A DNA stretch of 64,000 nucleotides from Sodiomyces alkalinus F11 (Eukaryota; Ascomycota; Sordariomycetes; Glomerellales; Plectosphaerellaceae): positions 178,712 through 242,711 of the forward strand of contig NW_021167083.1 of the NCBI RefSeq assembly GCF_003711515.1, given 5' to 3'. Each line of letters begins with the position of its first letter. The first letter of the stretch is position 1. The position numbers were made by a program, and so were the translations under genes. The notes below the pieces were generated by a model. That model saw only the letters and a list, made by a program, of their open reading frames with translations. It was not told the origin of the DNA and made no database searches. Of this stretch, positions 1 to 11,114 are shown piece after piece.

Positions 1-3000
1 CCGACGCGCCGCTAAAAGGGCTTTACGCCCTCGAAGGAGGTAGTAGAACGCTACGACCGCGTTATTAAGAGCTAGAGTGCTTCTAAGTAAAAGAAGTTCA
101 GGGAGTATATTAAAAAGGATATCGATAAGGCTAAAAATAAGGCAAAAGAGTCTAAAGCTAAGTTACTAGAGAAAGATTAGTCTAAGGAAGTATCTAATTT
201 CGCTAATAATAGGGAAGAGGATTCTGACGATAGCTCTTACGATATATATTTTACCTCTAATTTCGTGGGAAAAGAGGTAGTATCGTCGACCTCGCCGTCG
301 GTTTTCTCGCTCCTATAGACTAAATAGGTGGTTAGTAACGACCCATTTAATTAGTTACTAATCGATTCGGGGTCCTTAAGGCATATAACTAATTAACGCC
401 ACCTGCTTAAGGACTTCTAGCCTACTACCACTATCGTTAGATTTTAAATAGGTGGCGGCACCTTTAATCTAATAGAGGGGTATAGCACGCTACGTCTTTA
501 GGTTAAAGATACTAAAGGTTATCCTTATACTCTTATACTAAAGAATATGGCGTTTATGGATGGATATCCTATAACGCTACTAGTAATACGTAGGTTATAG
601 AAGGATTAGAACGCTATTTTTATAACCGGTAGAGATATCTTAGTAATAGACCAATATACCTGCCTGCCGTTAATTAACGTTAACGGCTAATATACCCTTA
701 AACCGACTAATAGCACGCTATAGCGCTTATAGCAGTAATAGCAGAGCTATTTCAATAGCTTAAGAGAACTAAAGCCTATAAGCGTGGCCGACGCCTGTTT
801 ATAGTATAAAAGGCTAGGGCATAGTAACCCTTAAGCACTAGTATAGCTGTTAAAAGGGTGCGTAGGAAGTATCGTGGCTTTAAAAGGAAGAGCAGCACCT
901 TTAGTGGTAGACTGCGAGGCTTACGCTATTAGTAAGGTAAAAAGGATAGTATCGCGACGTCCACCTACTTATAGGCTAATAAGGCCTTTTTAGAGAATTA
1001 ATGTGGATCTATTTTTAATGGATCCTGCCGCTAACGGCGACGATATAGTTACCCTATTCCACGATCCCTGCATATATAAAAACGTGACTAGAACGATACT
1101 AGGGTATAAATATATACTATCCTTAATAGCTAACTTCGAACTTTTCTTATAGAGGTAGTATAGGCTATTTACTAGTGTGATTAGACTCGACGGAGAAAGG
1201 GCGCTATAGAAGAAGCTAGATAACTAGTCTTTAGATCGTGGTATCTTACTAGAAAGATCGGCTCCTTATATAGCCGTATAGAACGCTAACGCCGAACGGT
1301 ATAGGGGTATTATCTTCGCTATCGCGAGGGTATTAGCAGATATCTTAGGCTTTTAATAAGATCTATAGCCAGAGATTATTATAGTAGCTACTTACCTATA
1401 TAACCGGATTCCACGCAGGGATCTAGGCTAATACACCCCCGAGGGAGCGTTAAACACGTGGCTGTAAAAGGAGGGTATCGTTAGCTTTATAACCACTAAT
1501 CCCTTAATTACGCATCTAAAGAGGTATAGTTATAAGGCGTACGCGTTAACTACTAACTACCTATAAGGAAGGCATAAGAACGAAAAGCTCGTACTAAGAG
1601 TATATATCGGTTATTTAATCGGTTACGAAGGCACTAATATTTTTCGGATTTAGGTGCTAAGATTAGAGAGGATCCTACGTATAAGGGACGTTATGTTCGA
1701 CGAGTTAGTCCTTTATAAAAACAGGGGAGAGGAGCCTAATATACCTTTAGAGCTATATAAAGAGCTTAATCTGCCATTAGATTAAGGGCGAATCCACGAT
1801 CCTTTTAGCGTTCTAATAGATATCGTCGATTTCGGTATACCTATAGTAACGTAGCAGAACTCCACGATAAAGGCTTTATAAAAGGGAAGGAGGCGTTAAT
1901 AATAGCCTTAATCGTTAAGATCTAGGGGGGTGGCCGGCGGTGGTAGTAAAGGATTAAAAACCACTACTAACGTAAAAACCACCGAAAACGCCTCTAAAAA
2001 CTAATAGGTTACTAACTAAGAGGCATTACGTGGAATGGCTGCCACGGCTACGGTAGGCACGGTTCCTACCGTTATGCCTACCGTTATTCCTGCCGTTGGT
2101 TCTTCTTCTTTAACTACTATTTTACTACCCTCTTTAAGAATAGCACTAATTTTACCCTTTTTAATAACCTCTTCTTCCTCTTTAAGGCCTATTTATACGC
2201 CCTTTCCGCCACCTCCAAACGATCCTGTAATTAAATATAGCGATTAAGAGGAATCTAATAATACTAGCGGATCTTCCTCCACCTTAAAGGAGGCTATAGG
2301 CGAGGCTACCGACGATACCGTCGGAATAGGATTATTATTACCTAACTAATCCGTTATTAAAGAGGCTATAGCCACTACCGCTACTCCTTAAATAACTAAT
2401 CTATAAGTAGTAACCCTATCTTTAGTAGCTAAGTCTAATCCTACTACTACTACTACTATTCAGGCCTAATAACTAACCTCTCGTTCGCCTACTTTAGCTT
2501 TAACGCTTACTCCTATAGGGCAGCCTACTTATAATCGCCGACCTCCTTCCAGATACGACGATTACGTCTCCTACTTTACCTTCGAGAAGCCGAAAAAGCC
2601 GTTATTACGCCGCAAGATACCTAAGGAACCGTTAAATTAGTCTTAGATACTAAAAAGCCTATATAAGCTATAATAGCTTAGGGTAGCCGTATAAAAGATG
2701 GATACACTTAGATTAATAGGCACCTTTAAAGCAGTAGAGCTACCCTAAGGAGGACAACGTGCCTTAGACCTTAAATAGGTCTTTAAGTATAAGGTTAACG
2801 TATCGGGGTACGTTAGTAAGTTTAAGGCGAGGTTATACGTGCGAGGCGATTAATAGCCTAAAAACCACCTTAACGCCTACGCCTCCACTCTCGCAGGAAG
2901 GACCTTTAGGTCGTTAATAGCTATTACTACCTATTTTAACCTAAAGACACGTTAGCTTAATACCGTTAACGCCTTTACTAACGCCACCCTTAACGAAGAG

Positions 3001-4548
3001 ATTTACGTTAAGGATCCACCCGGGTAACCGCTACTTTAAGCAGTAAAAGGCATAAAGAGCGATAAGGACCTTAAGGCTATTTTAAAGCTATCGCGACTAC
3101 CTTTACGCGGTATATAACGCCTACGCAGGGCGTTATATAGTCTTCGGCGTTCCCCTAAGCTATAGCACGAATAGCTCTCTTCCGTTTTAGGTAAGTGCGA
3201 CCTAAAGGAACTAACCGAAGATAATTACGTCTTTAAAAGTAAGGAACTAATCGTCTTCTTCTACGTGGACGATATTATTCTAATCTATAGAAAGGAATAT
3301 TAATCTACTACTAATTCTCTTATATAACGGATATAGCAGCACTTTTAAGTAAGGGACTTAGGCCTACTTAAGTGGTTCCTAAGGATTAGAGTAGTTCGAG
3401 ATCGCTAATAACGTCGGCTATAGCTTTCCCTCGAGAACTATATCACTAAAAAGATTAAGGCCTTAGGGATGGATTTCCCCGTTAATAGGCGTAGGGTTAA
3501 AAGCCCTCTTCCTTTTCCTAACGTTTTATAACCTATAACCGAATAAGCCTCTATAGATTTAATCTATCTATATCTGTGGAAGGTCGGTTCTATTAATTAT
3601 ATAGCCTATTAAACCCGGCCTAACGTATCTAAAGCTGCTTTGAGGCTTACCGAGTTTAATACTAACCCGTTAAAATAGTATTATAATACCGTAGATAGGT
3701 GTTTAAAGTACCTAGCCTTAACTAAGTCCTTATACCTTTACTTTAGGCCACGCGATAACCACCTATAGCACGCACTTTACTATACTTCCAACACGGCGTT
3801 TAGATATAACCGTAAGACTTAGTATAGCTCCTAGGGCTATACTACACTATTATTTAGTGGCTCTATAGACTAAAAGGTAAATAAGTAAATAAGCGTCGTG
3901 ACCTCTAGTACTAAAGCCGAGCTTATAGTATTTTCTATAGCTATTAGGCAGTATATCGCGACGGGGCGTTTAATTAAGGACCTAACCTTAACCTTTAAGG
4001 AGGAACTACTAACGATATACTACGATAACGACTAAACGAGGATCCTATTAGAGGCTCCACGCCCTTAGATTATATCTAGATTAAAGTATCTAGATATCCA
4101 CGCCCTTTAGATCCGATAGGTCGTTTAATAGAAATAGGTCCTAATCGCCTAGATCTCGACCTAAGAGATAGTCAGCGATAGGCTAACTAAAGTACTTCCC
4201 CCGTAGAAATATAAGGCGTTTATATATCTGTTAGGGATAGAGGTCCTAAGCCAGGGGGCTTAAGATAATTTATAAAAGGCGCGGTGCTAAGTTTATAATC
4301 TATAGCCTAGATTAACCGTTATTTTTAGTGCCCTTTAGATTATTATTTAGACACCCGTTTTTAACGTTATTATAGGGTTAATTTAACCACCTATTTTTAC
4401 ACGTTTTTAACATTTTTAAGCATAAAAAGAGCGCGCTTTTTAATAAGCCGTTCAACCGTTAGATTAATATCTAGGCCTTTATTTTACCCTAGATTTACGG
4501 CTTTAATTAAGCAGAATAGTCAGGATTAATCCTGTAGTTCTGAGGGGG
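1..4548 (+). mobile_element. RIP-inactivated Ty1/copia retrotransposon, internal region (left end outside window)
   Basis: A decayed gag-pol polyprotein can be followed on the plus strand in one frame (codon starts at positions 1 modulo 3) for more than 3.5 kb. Landmarks in copia order are the protease DSG (364-372), the LGH of the GAG-pre-integrase region (814-822), an integrase N-V-D-L-F block with its catalytic Asp (about 1000-1014), the reverse transcriptase F-Y-V-D-D box (3259-3273), the RNase H S-T-K-A-E-L block (3904-3921) and its late L-T-K block (4183-4191). Protease-integrase-RT-RNase H order identifies Ty1/copia rather than gypsy. The frame is broken by very many TAG and TAA codons where Gln (CAG/CAA) or Trp (TGG) would be expected, and CpA and TpG are scarce while TpA is abundant. 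That is the mark of repeat-induced point mutation. No functional product is possible. The 5' LTR, primer-binding site and start of gag are not in the window. Confidence 0.9.
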
Positions 4549-5060
4549 TGTGTTAGATACCTATAGCCACCTTATCGGGGTATGACTTACGCTATTTCTG
4601 TAGACGGATAGGGTACTTCCGACCGATATATCCATATTAATTTCCCCTCCTTTTACTTTATAGTTAGATATTTCCGCAGAGTATCTTTTACTCTTCTTCA
4701 ATGCACACACACATCTTTTACGTACCTTATTTATGTGCTAATAAGATCCGTCGAGGACGTGATCAGAGTAAGGGCCGATCGGGTAATTACCTTATTAGGG
4801 TGCTGGGCTGCGCTTTCCCTTGCGATTTACACGTACTGGGGATCGAGTCTCTTCCACCTGTCCCACATATACGGGAGTACTTTCACGAATCAACAGAAAG
4901 ACGCACTGAAACGCGACACGAACCCCTGATACGTCATACTCTCGGTGTCGTACATAACCACGACCAGAAGGGTCAACAGAGGTATCTTTTATAGTTAGGA
5001 CAGAAATAATACAGAGACGCATATATAAGAAGAGAAGGTAAAGTAAGAGTCAGTCTTATA
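4549..5060 (+). repeat. Right (3') LTR of the copia element, end not located
   Basis: A purine tract (GAGGGGG, 4542-4548) is followed by TGTGTTAGATACC, matching the polypurine-tract/LTR junction of copia elements, whose LTRs begin with TG. A TATA-like string (CATATATAAGAAG, about 5020-5032) would suit an LTR promoter. The left LTR is outside the window, so the right end cannot be set by comparison; 5060 is an estimate from where host-like intergenic sequence (ACCTTAAGGT motifs) begins. The target-site duplication cannot be defined. Confidence 0.55.
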
Positions 5061-6002
5061 TTGTCGGAGGTCCTTGAATACCTTAAGGTAAGGACCCTAT
5101 AAGGTACCTGGACGTTCCCGTAGTCCTTCCCCGCCCCCGCCATTCCTACCTTATTCGTCAGGTACTTCGTAGCACCACACAGGGGTGTACCCTGGATTAT
5201 CTTGATGGCCCCACTTCTATCTCGGCCGCTCTCGTCTCTTGCTTGTCCTTCTTTGTCCATGCCTCTTTCTCTGCCATTACTTTGTAATTCTATAACCGTG
5301 CATCTGTCCGTTCTGGTCTGTACACTAGGTAAGGTAGGGAGTAATTACCGAGTACGGGTACACATGGCGCTATGATTAGTACTCTGGTACGTACCGTGTA
5401 CATAGCTTCTCAAGGTGGCGGTCGCGTAAGGTAGGTACCTACGGTAGGGTAGGTGGCTTTATAAGGTACCTTATCCTATGTACCTTATGCCATGCGACTT
5501 GTGCAGGGGCAGGCAGAACTGAACTTCCTACTGGTCCGTCCCTGTAACTGGAGCCTATTCCCTTCCTCATATCTTACCTTTTTTCCTTCTTCCCTCCCCA
5601 CTACCTTAGCTTCTTCCAAACAACAACGACGACGCAAGTCTACCTATGTTGCATTTTGGTGATTCTCGATTCCTATCATTCGTATCGCTGAAATCCGATC
5701 ATCTTCCTTTTCCAATACCACTATCTCTGAATGACCCTTGCATTCTTCTTGGACGACACCAACGGGAGTGCATACACACCAAGAGTTTACTCCTACGTGT
5801 GATATCCTACCGACATCCAAACAAACAGCTTTGCTTTGGCTTATATCCCGAAGGCGCCCACTGTTGCTTCCGGTCTTACCGCAGCCGGCGGGTGATCAAA
5901 CAACGAAACCCCTTCGCACAGTCAGTTACTGTGCTCAAATCAACCCGACCACGTCGCCCCCTCCGTCACCTCCGTCACCTCTACAGTCTCGGCTTCGCCA
6001 AG
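5061..6002. other. Intergenic region upstream of the 6.0-kb gene
   Basis: No convincing coding exon. It holds several copies of the AT-centred motif ACCTTA/TAAGGT (around 5083, 5099, 5458-5490), then a pyrimidine-rich stretch and CAACAACGACGACG before the probable 5' UTR of the next gene. The open frame reaching back to 5646 has no homology-like features and is probably leader sequence. Confidence 0.5.
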
Positions 6003-7219
6003 ATGGCCCAAGCCTCACAACCCATGTTCATAAATATCCCGCCACCGGGCTCCAACCCAGGCACCCCGTCTGACATGCCGTAGGTCACACCATGTCGCCG
6101 TGTGCAGCCACAAAAACAACAAACCCTCCTGTCTTGATCTTTCCCTTTCCCTCTTGCGACGACGGCTCGTTGCTGCGACTGACGTCTTATGCCAGTGGTA
6201 CACCCACCAGCACCACCACCTCTCTGTCCGCTCTCTCGACCACCGCTATCAAAGATGGCCAGCGGGGACACCTTCCCCATGGCCCCTCGAGTCGCGGCCA
6301 TTCCCACCACCCTTCCGCCACGAGCCTCGAGGCTGAGCGTGCCGACCGAATTTCCCGCCTAGCCGGCCTCGAACGAGTGTCAACCCTACGCTCCGGGCCT
6401 CCCGGCGCCCAACAGACTGCTCACCACCCACAGGCTGACGACTCCCCCCAAACCACTACGCCGACCTCGACCGGCGGCTTCCCTCTACACCCGCACCTCA
6501 CGCCCGCCTACTTCGATGCGCAGGGCCAGCCAACAGCCATGACCAAGATAAGCACGGTCGGTACCGCGAGCGCCACCGAGAGCTACCCAGACGATGACCA
6601 CGACACGCGCACCGCAGCCGGCGATCGCGACGAAGACATCCTTAGTACAGATACGAATTACCGAGACGTCGGGTCGGTCACGAGCACGACTGCGGAGCCG
6701 GACCCGGACCACATGGACGAGGATACAGACGGCGGCACGACCCGGTCCATGGGCGGCTACGAGGACCGCATGAGCGACGATGGGTCCGCAAGCCTCGTCG
6801 CCTTTGGAGAGGGGGCCAACAGCACGGTTTCGGGGCCCATCTATCACCGTCGCCCCGTCCCGGGTGTCACATCGCAACCTGGTCCCGGCGGCCATTGGAC
6901 TCTGGAGAGGAGCAATTCCGGACTGAGCGACACTTTGCCGACTACCCAACGTAACCGAGACGTCGGCGGGGGCGGCGGCGGCGGCGGCGGCGACACTCCC
7001 ATCAGTGCCAGCGCTCTACAGGAACGGCGGGAGGCGAGGATGGTGGACGGTGTCGCGGCTGACAGTGCCGGCCTTTCCGAGGCGGAGATGTTTGTCGATA
7101 CGACCAACCGACCGCCCGTGCCCACAAGTCAGCTTCAACATGCCTCCTCACAACAGCACCTCAATAACGCCAACCAATCATTATCGTCCCCGTCAGCCAA
7201 CCGCCGTGGAAGCCGCTGA
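6003..7219 (+). CDS. Conserved fungal low-complexity protein of unknown function
   Basis: Two exons, 6003-6079 and 6196-7219, give 366 aa. The first exon encodes a short N-terminus ending G-S-N-P-G-T-P-S-D-M; a GTAGGT donor at 6080 and an acceptor at 6195, preceded by a GCGACTGAC branch-like site, join it in phase to P-G-T-P-T-S-T-T-T. The protein is rich in Ser, Thr, Pro, Asp and Gly, with a charged block L-E-A-E-R-A-D-R-I-S-R-L-A-G-L (about residues 70-84), acidic patches, a poly-Gly run (about 277-286) and a Gln/Asn/Ser-rich tail. No transmembrane segment or catalytic motif is visible. From memory it resembles an uncharacterised protein conserved in filamentous ascomycetes, but I cannot name a function. 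The C-terminus is uncertain: just after the stop another frame reads A-A-E-R-L-V-R-D-R, which may be a missed exon or a frameshift. Confidence 0.7.
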
Positions 7220-7781
7220 GCGGCTGGTGCGGGATAGGCCAGACCGGTGGAGGACGGCGTACAGGTAAACAGTGTTACGATGCTGGGCCGAACTAAGCTT
7301 GACTACGACGGGGAAGCAATTGTTAGGGAAAATCATAGTTCGAGGAGGGAAAGTGACGAGCAATTGATGATACGCTTTGCGAGTTCGCCTTTGTTTCGAA
7401 TTAATGTGTTTAAGATAAGGGTCTTTTTGCGTTTTGTCAATGGTTTAGGAACACTTCCTGGCGAAGACATGCGGTGCATGGAACGAGACAAGCCTCTGGT
7501 TAAAAGAGCTATGAGGGGAGGATGCGAGTTACGGGCTTGGGCCCCGGTAACATGAACGATGCGATGTTTTGTTTATCTGCTCCGGTATCGTTTTCTGCCG
7601 AGTATTAGGGATATGGTTTCTCCAGGGATGGTTGAACGAACGGGCCCGCCTTTCGTATCGGTAAAACAGGCGCAATGCATTTTTACTCTATTCGCAGTTC
7701 TACTTTGTGCACACCACCATTCGTTGACCTCCTAAACTCCTAAAACTCCACCCTCAATTTCTTGCCATGTCGCCGGTGGGG
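7220..7781. other. Convergent intergenic region
   Basis: Lies between the 3' ends of the gene above and the LrgB-type gene. Short open frames (for example 7247-7555) may hold the true 3' end of the upstream gene. Nothing else is recognisable. Confidence 0.4.
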
Positions 7782-8062
7782 TCAGAGTCCTACCAGGGAA
7801 CGGACGACATGGACCAAGGGCGGGATGGACGTAAAGAGCACAGTGATAGTGCCGAAGAGACTCATGCTCAGGCTGGAAAGAGCTGCAGCACGGGGGTCGG
7901 TGCGGAGGAGCACAGCCGTCGCAATCGCCGAGGAGTTGGCGCCCAGCGTGACGCCACGGGTGACGTAGTCATCTGATCCACGTAAAACAGTCAGTAGATC
8001 GGTTCCCTCGCTCTGTTTTCTCCGAAGAAATCGAGGGGAGACAAAGAAAGAAAAGCAAAACG

Positions 8063-8093
<31 letters not shown>

Positions 8094-10059
8094 CTCACCC
8101 TCGGGAATACGAAGCCAGCGCAACATCCTCTCCCCGACCAGAGCGCCCAGGATGCCGCTCATGATAGCCACAGCGGCAACGGTGTTGCGGTCGCCGCCGA
8201 GGTTCTCGGTGGCGGGGATGGCGAGGGCGAGGGTGAGGCTGCGGGCGGCGAAGGCGAGGGAACGGCGCGCCTCGATGCCGACGGCGGCGCAGAGGGCGGG
8301 GTAGCCGAAGAGGCTGGCGACGGAGAAGGCGACGGACGGGGCGACGATGGCGAGGAAGTGGGTGCGCAGCTCGCGGCGGTACTGGTACATGGGCAGGGCG
8401 AGGGCTACGATGGCGGCGTCGAGGACGGTGGCGAAGAGGTCGCCTGCGCCGGGAAGGGGCCGATTTGGTCCGGTGGCGTGGTGGGAGGGGCGCCAGAGGG
8501 CTTGGTAGGTGGCGCCTGTTCTGTAAGGGGACAGGGCTTCGTGGAGGGAGGCGGCGCTGGTTTTGCCGTCGCTTACGATCCCGGTGCGGATTGCGGCGAG
8601 GGCCCAGAGGCCTAGGAAGGCGAGCAGGGCGGTGACGAGGACGGGGTGGAGGTATTGGCGCCAGTTGGGGGGCACGGCGAGGGCGGCGAGGTAGCAGAGG
8701 ATGGTGAAGGTGAGGTGGGCGGGCATGGCGTAGCCGGTGGAGAAGTACACGGGGAGACCGGCGAAGAGGAATAGGAGGGTGTAGATTACGGCGTTGGGGT
8801 AGCGGGTGAGGCGGGCGGCCCAGATCTGTGCGCGGGGCGCGGGAGGGGGGTACTGAAGCGGGAGCGACGGTTGGACGAAAGCGGTTGGATTCGAGTTCAG
8901 GTTCAGGGTCAGCGCGGAGGTTTCGTTGGGATGGCTCCCGCGCGGACCGAGGCTGGCGTCTTGGAAGAGATGCGATGGGGTCTGTGACGGTGGTGGCGGG
9001 ACGAGGCCGTTCAGGGAGACGGCAGATGGAGAGGCGGAGATGGATGGCGACTGCGGGGTGGAAGAGGGCTGGGAGCGGTCCCCGTCTCGGTCCGAATTTG
9101 GATAGTTTTCGCGAGGGAGCGAGTCGGCCAGGGGAATGCCGTCTGCGTCGTTGCGCATCTCTTCGGCGCGCTCGATGGCGGCGCGTTTGGAAGTTCCGAG
9201 GAGGAGTTGCAGGCCGCGAGTTACATATGCGGCGGCAGCCATCATGACGACGAAGCCGACGACTTTGAATTCATTCGACTATGTTAGAATAGAAGTAGGA
9301 AAATAGAGGGCGAAGAAGGGGGAAGAAGAGGTTCGGGTCAGCGGGGCAACTCACGGAAGACGCCAATGATTTTGGACACTTCGGCAATACCTATGGAGGG
9401 ACTAAGAGGAAGGAGAATGAAGGACGGCGTGAAAAACAGATTAATCCATCGAAGGGACCAGCCAGCCTAGGGGTAGTGGGGGTACACTCATGTCAGGACT
9501 GGTTCGGGCTTCTGGGCGAGATTGCGGGGAGAGGACGGAACGACAGGCAACTTGGTTTGTCCCACTTACAGGCACATCGATGAGGTTGACGATGGCCCTG
9601 GTACGATGACCACCCAGGAGCCTCTCGGACAGCAGAAGAGCCAAAAAGAGCAAGATTAGACAAGCGACGGAAGCGGGAAACAAGATTCCGGTCGAGTCTA
9701 GGGCGGTGTGCACGGCAAAGGAGAAGGCAAGGATAAAGGCGATGCCGAAGGGAACGTAGAGCCAGGCGGTAAGGAGTTTGGGGGCCGTGGCTATGAAGAA
9801 CTGTCAGGGTGCCGTCCGTCAGTACCCTTCGTTCGTCAAAGGCAATGACATTGGGGATGAAAGAACGGACCAGCTTGAAGGCGGTGGCGGCATCACGGAG
9901 GGCATCAGGAAACGACGGGGCGGTCCTTTCGGCGGGGATGTTGCCGGTGTCGTTGCCGGTGTCGTTGCCGAAGTAGGGGGCAGCAGTAGCAGCAGCCCTC
10001 ATCATTCCCGAGTCTGGGTTCGTAGTTGAGAAGGAAAGAAGCTTTTGGTTACGCCCCAA
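7782..10059 (-). CDS. LrgA/LrgB-type membrane protein (fungal relative of plastid glycolate/glycerate translocators)
   Basis: Five exons on the minus strand (10059-9871, 9800-9570, 9466-9355, 9262-8099, 7972-7782) join in phase to 628 aa. The N-terminal half has hydrophobic helices of an LrgA-like domain, including A-W-L-Y-V-P-F-G-I-A-F-I-L and I-N-L-F-F-T-P-S-F-I-L-L-P. A polar Ser/Pro-rich linker follows (roughly residues 200-300). The C-terminal half is LrgB-like, with A-I-P-A-T-E-N-L-G-G-D and, in the last exon, Y-V-T-R-G-V-T-L-G-A-N-S-S-A-I-A-T, the conserved LrgB end. In plants the fused LrgA-LrgB protein PLGG1 exports photorespiratory glycolate/glycerate; bacterial LrgAB/CidAB relate to pyruvate transport and lysis control. 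The fungal substrate is not known to me. The N-terminus carries a G-N-D-T-G-N-D-T-G-N repeat with two N-glycosylation-type sites. Intron 4 contains a 25-base A run (8063-8087). The intron 3/exon 4 and last-exon joins are well supported by family sequence. Confidence 0.87.
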
Positions 10060-11114
10060 GTCATTCGAGCAAAAAAAGCAAAAGCAATGCGAGTCAGAGC
10101 AGAGGGATCAGGTCGTTGGTCGACGAGAAGAAGATGGTGGTGGTTTAGTGATTCCGTTGGTGTTGAGCATTTCCGGTTGAAGAGGGAAACGGTGAGGGGA
10201 GGAAAAATAAAAGTGAAGTTAACAGGTGAGTCAACAGTGAAAGATTTCCGCATGGACCTTTTGCTTTTTGGAATCACGATGCGATTTCAGGTCGAATGAT
10301 GGATATGACAATGTGATGCTTGTCCTTGTCGCCGGCCCAGGAAAGACTCGGGAGCATGATGGACGTTGGTTGTGTTGTACGTTGTATCGAGGCCGAGCTC
10401 GGCATAAGCTGAGACCGAGGGACGAGCCCCGCCGATAGCGGGGCAGATGTACGTTGTACCGTGCACCGTGCGGAATGCGGGGTCAGTATATTACACTGTG
10501 TACCATCTTATAAACTGCCGACGAACCTCGAAATCTCATATCGGCCCTTTCCACTTAATCATCCCCAGCCCAAGGTTGAAAGTCTGGTTGGCATTAGCCC
10601 TTAGTCCTCGACTTTTCCTTTCCCCTTCTTTTCCGCTCCCCGTCCTACGTATACGAAAAGGCCGCGAATGCGACATATAGCCAGGTGACGTGGGCTATGT
10701 TCACCACCACACCACCACACCACCCACCCTGGAGCCAAGTTCGCGTTCCACCCGCATTGGATCCTTATTGGCTTGGCAGCATGGGACCCAGGGGTCTGGA
10801 CACAGCCTTGCTGGACGCCTTTAAGGATTAAGGATGCGATACCTACTACCATGCGGGAAGGCCTCATTCGGGGCACGCCCCCTTTCGAAAAACCACCCGA
10901 GAAACAAAAGTCCCTCCCCTTGTTGTCCGTACAACAGACCGAAGACATGAACCCGCCAGAGACAACCTGATATATTATCCTCCCTGCTCCCCCAAAGGTC
11001 CCATTTCATGAAACCAAGGTCTTCGTATTCCCAGGTGGCCATCCGGGGTATATCAAACTCGTCATTCGAACACCCCGACTCACTTCAGCGGCCCCCGGCC
11101 AACTCCTCCCCAAC
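10060..11114. other. Divergent intergenic region
   Basis: Separates the start of the LrgB-type gene (-) from the start of the next gene (+). It is expected to hold both promoters. A CACCACACCACCACACCACCCACC stretch lies at about 10700-10725. I see no RNA gene or transposon. Confidence 0.5.

Noticed and set aside
2035..2247. 70-codon ORF inside the retrotransposon
   Set aside because: It lies in the decayed region between integrase and reverse transcriptase and is a chance open stretch in RIP-altered DNA.
4701..5260. Several overlapping short ORFs on both strands near the LTR
   Set aside because: Mutually overlapping, no motifs, and placed in LTR or junction sequence.
5646..6002. N-terminal extension of the 6.0-kb gene in the same frame
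   Set aside because: The extension looks like untranslated leader; the start at 6003 fits the compact N-terminus followed by a clean intron.
8358..9247. Plus-strand ORFs opposite the LrgB exon
   Set aside because: Gly/Arg-rich shadows of a GC-rich coding exon on the other strand.
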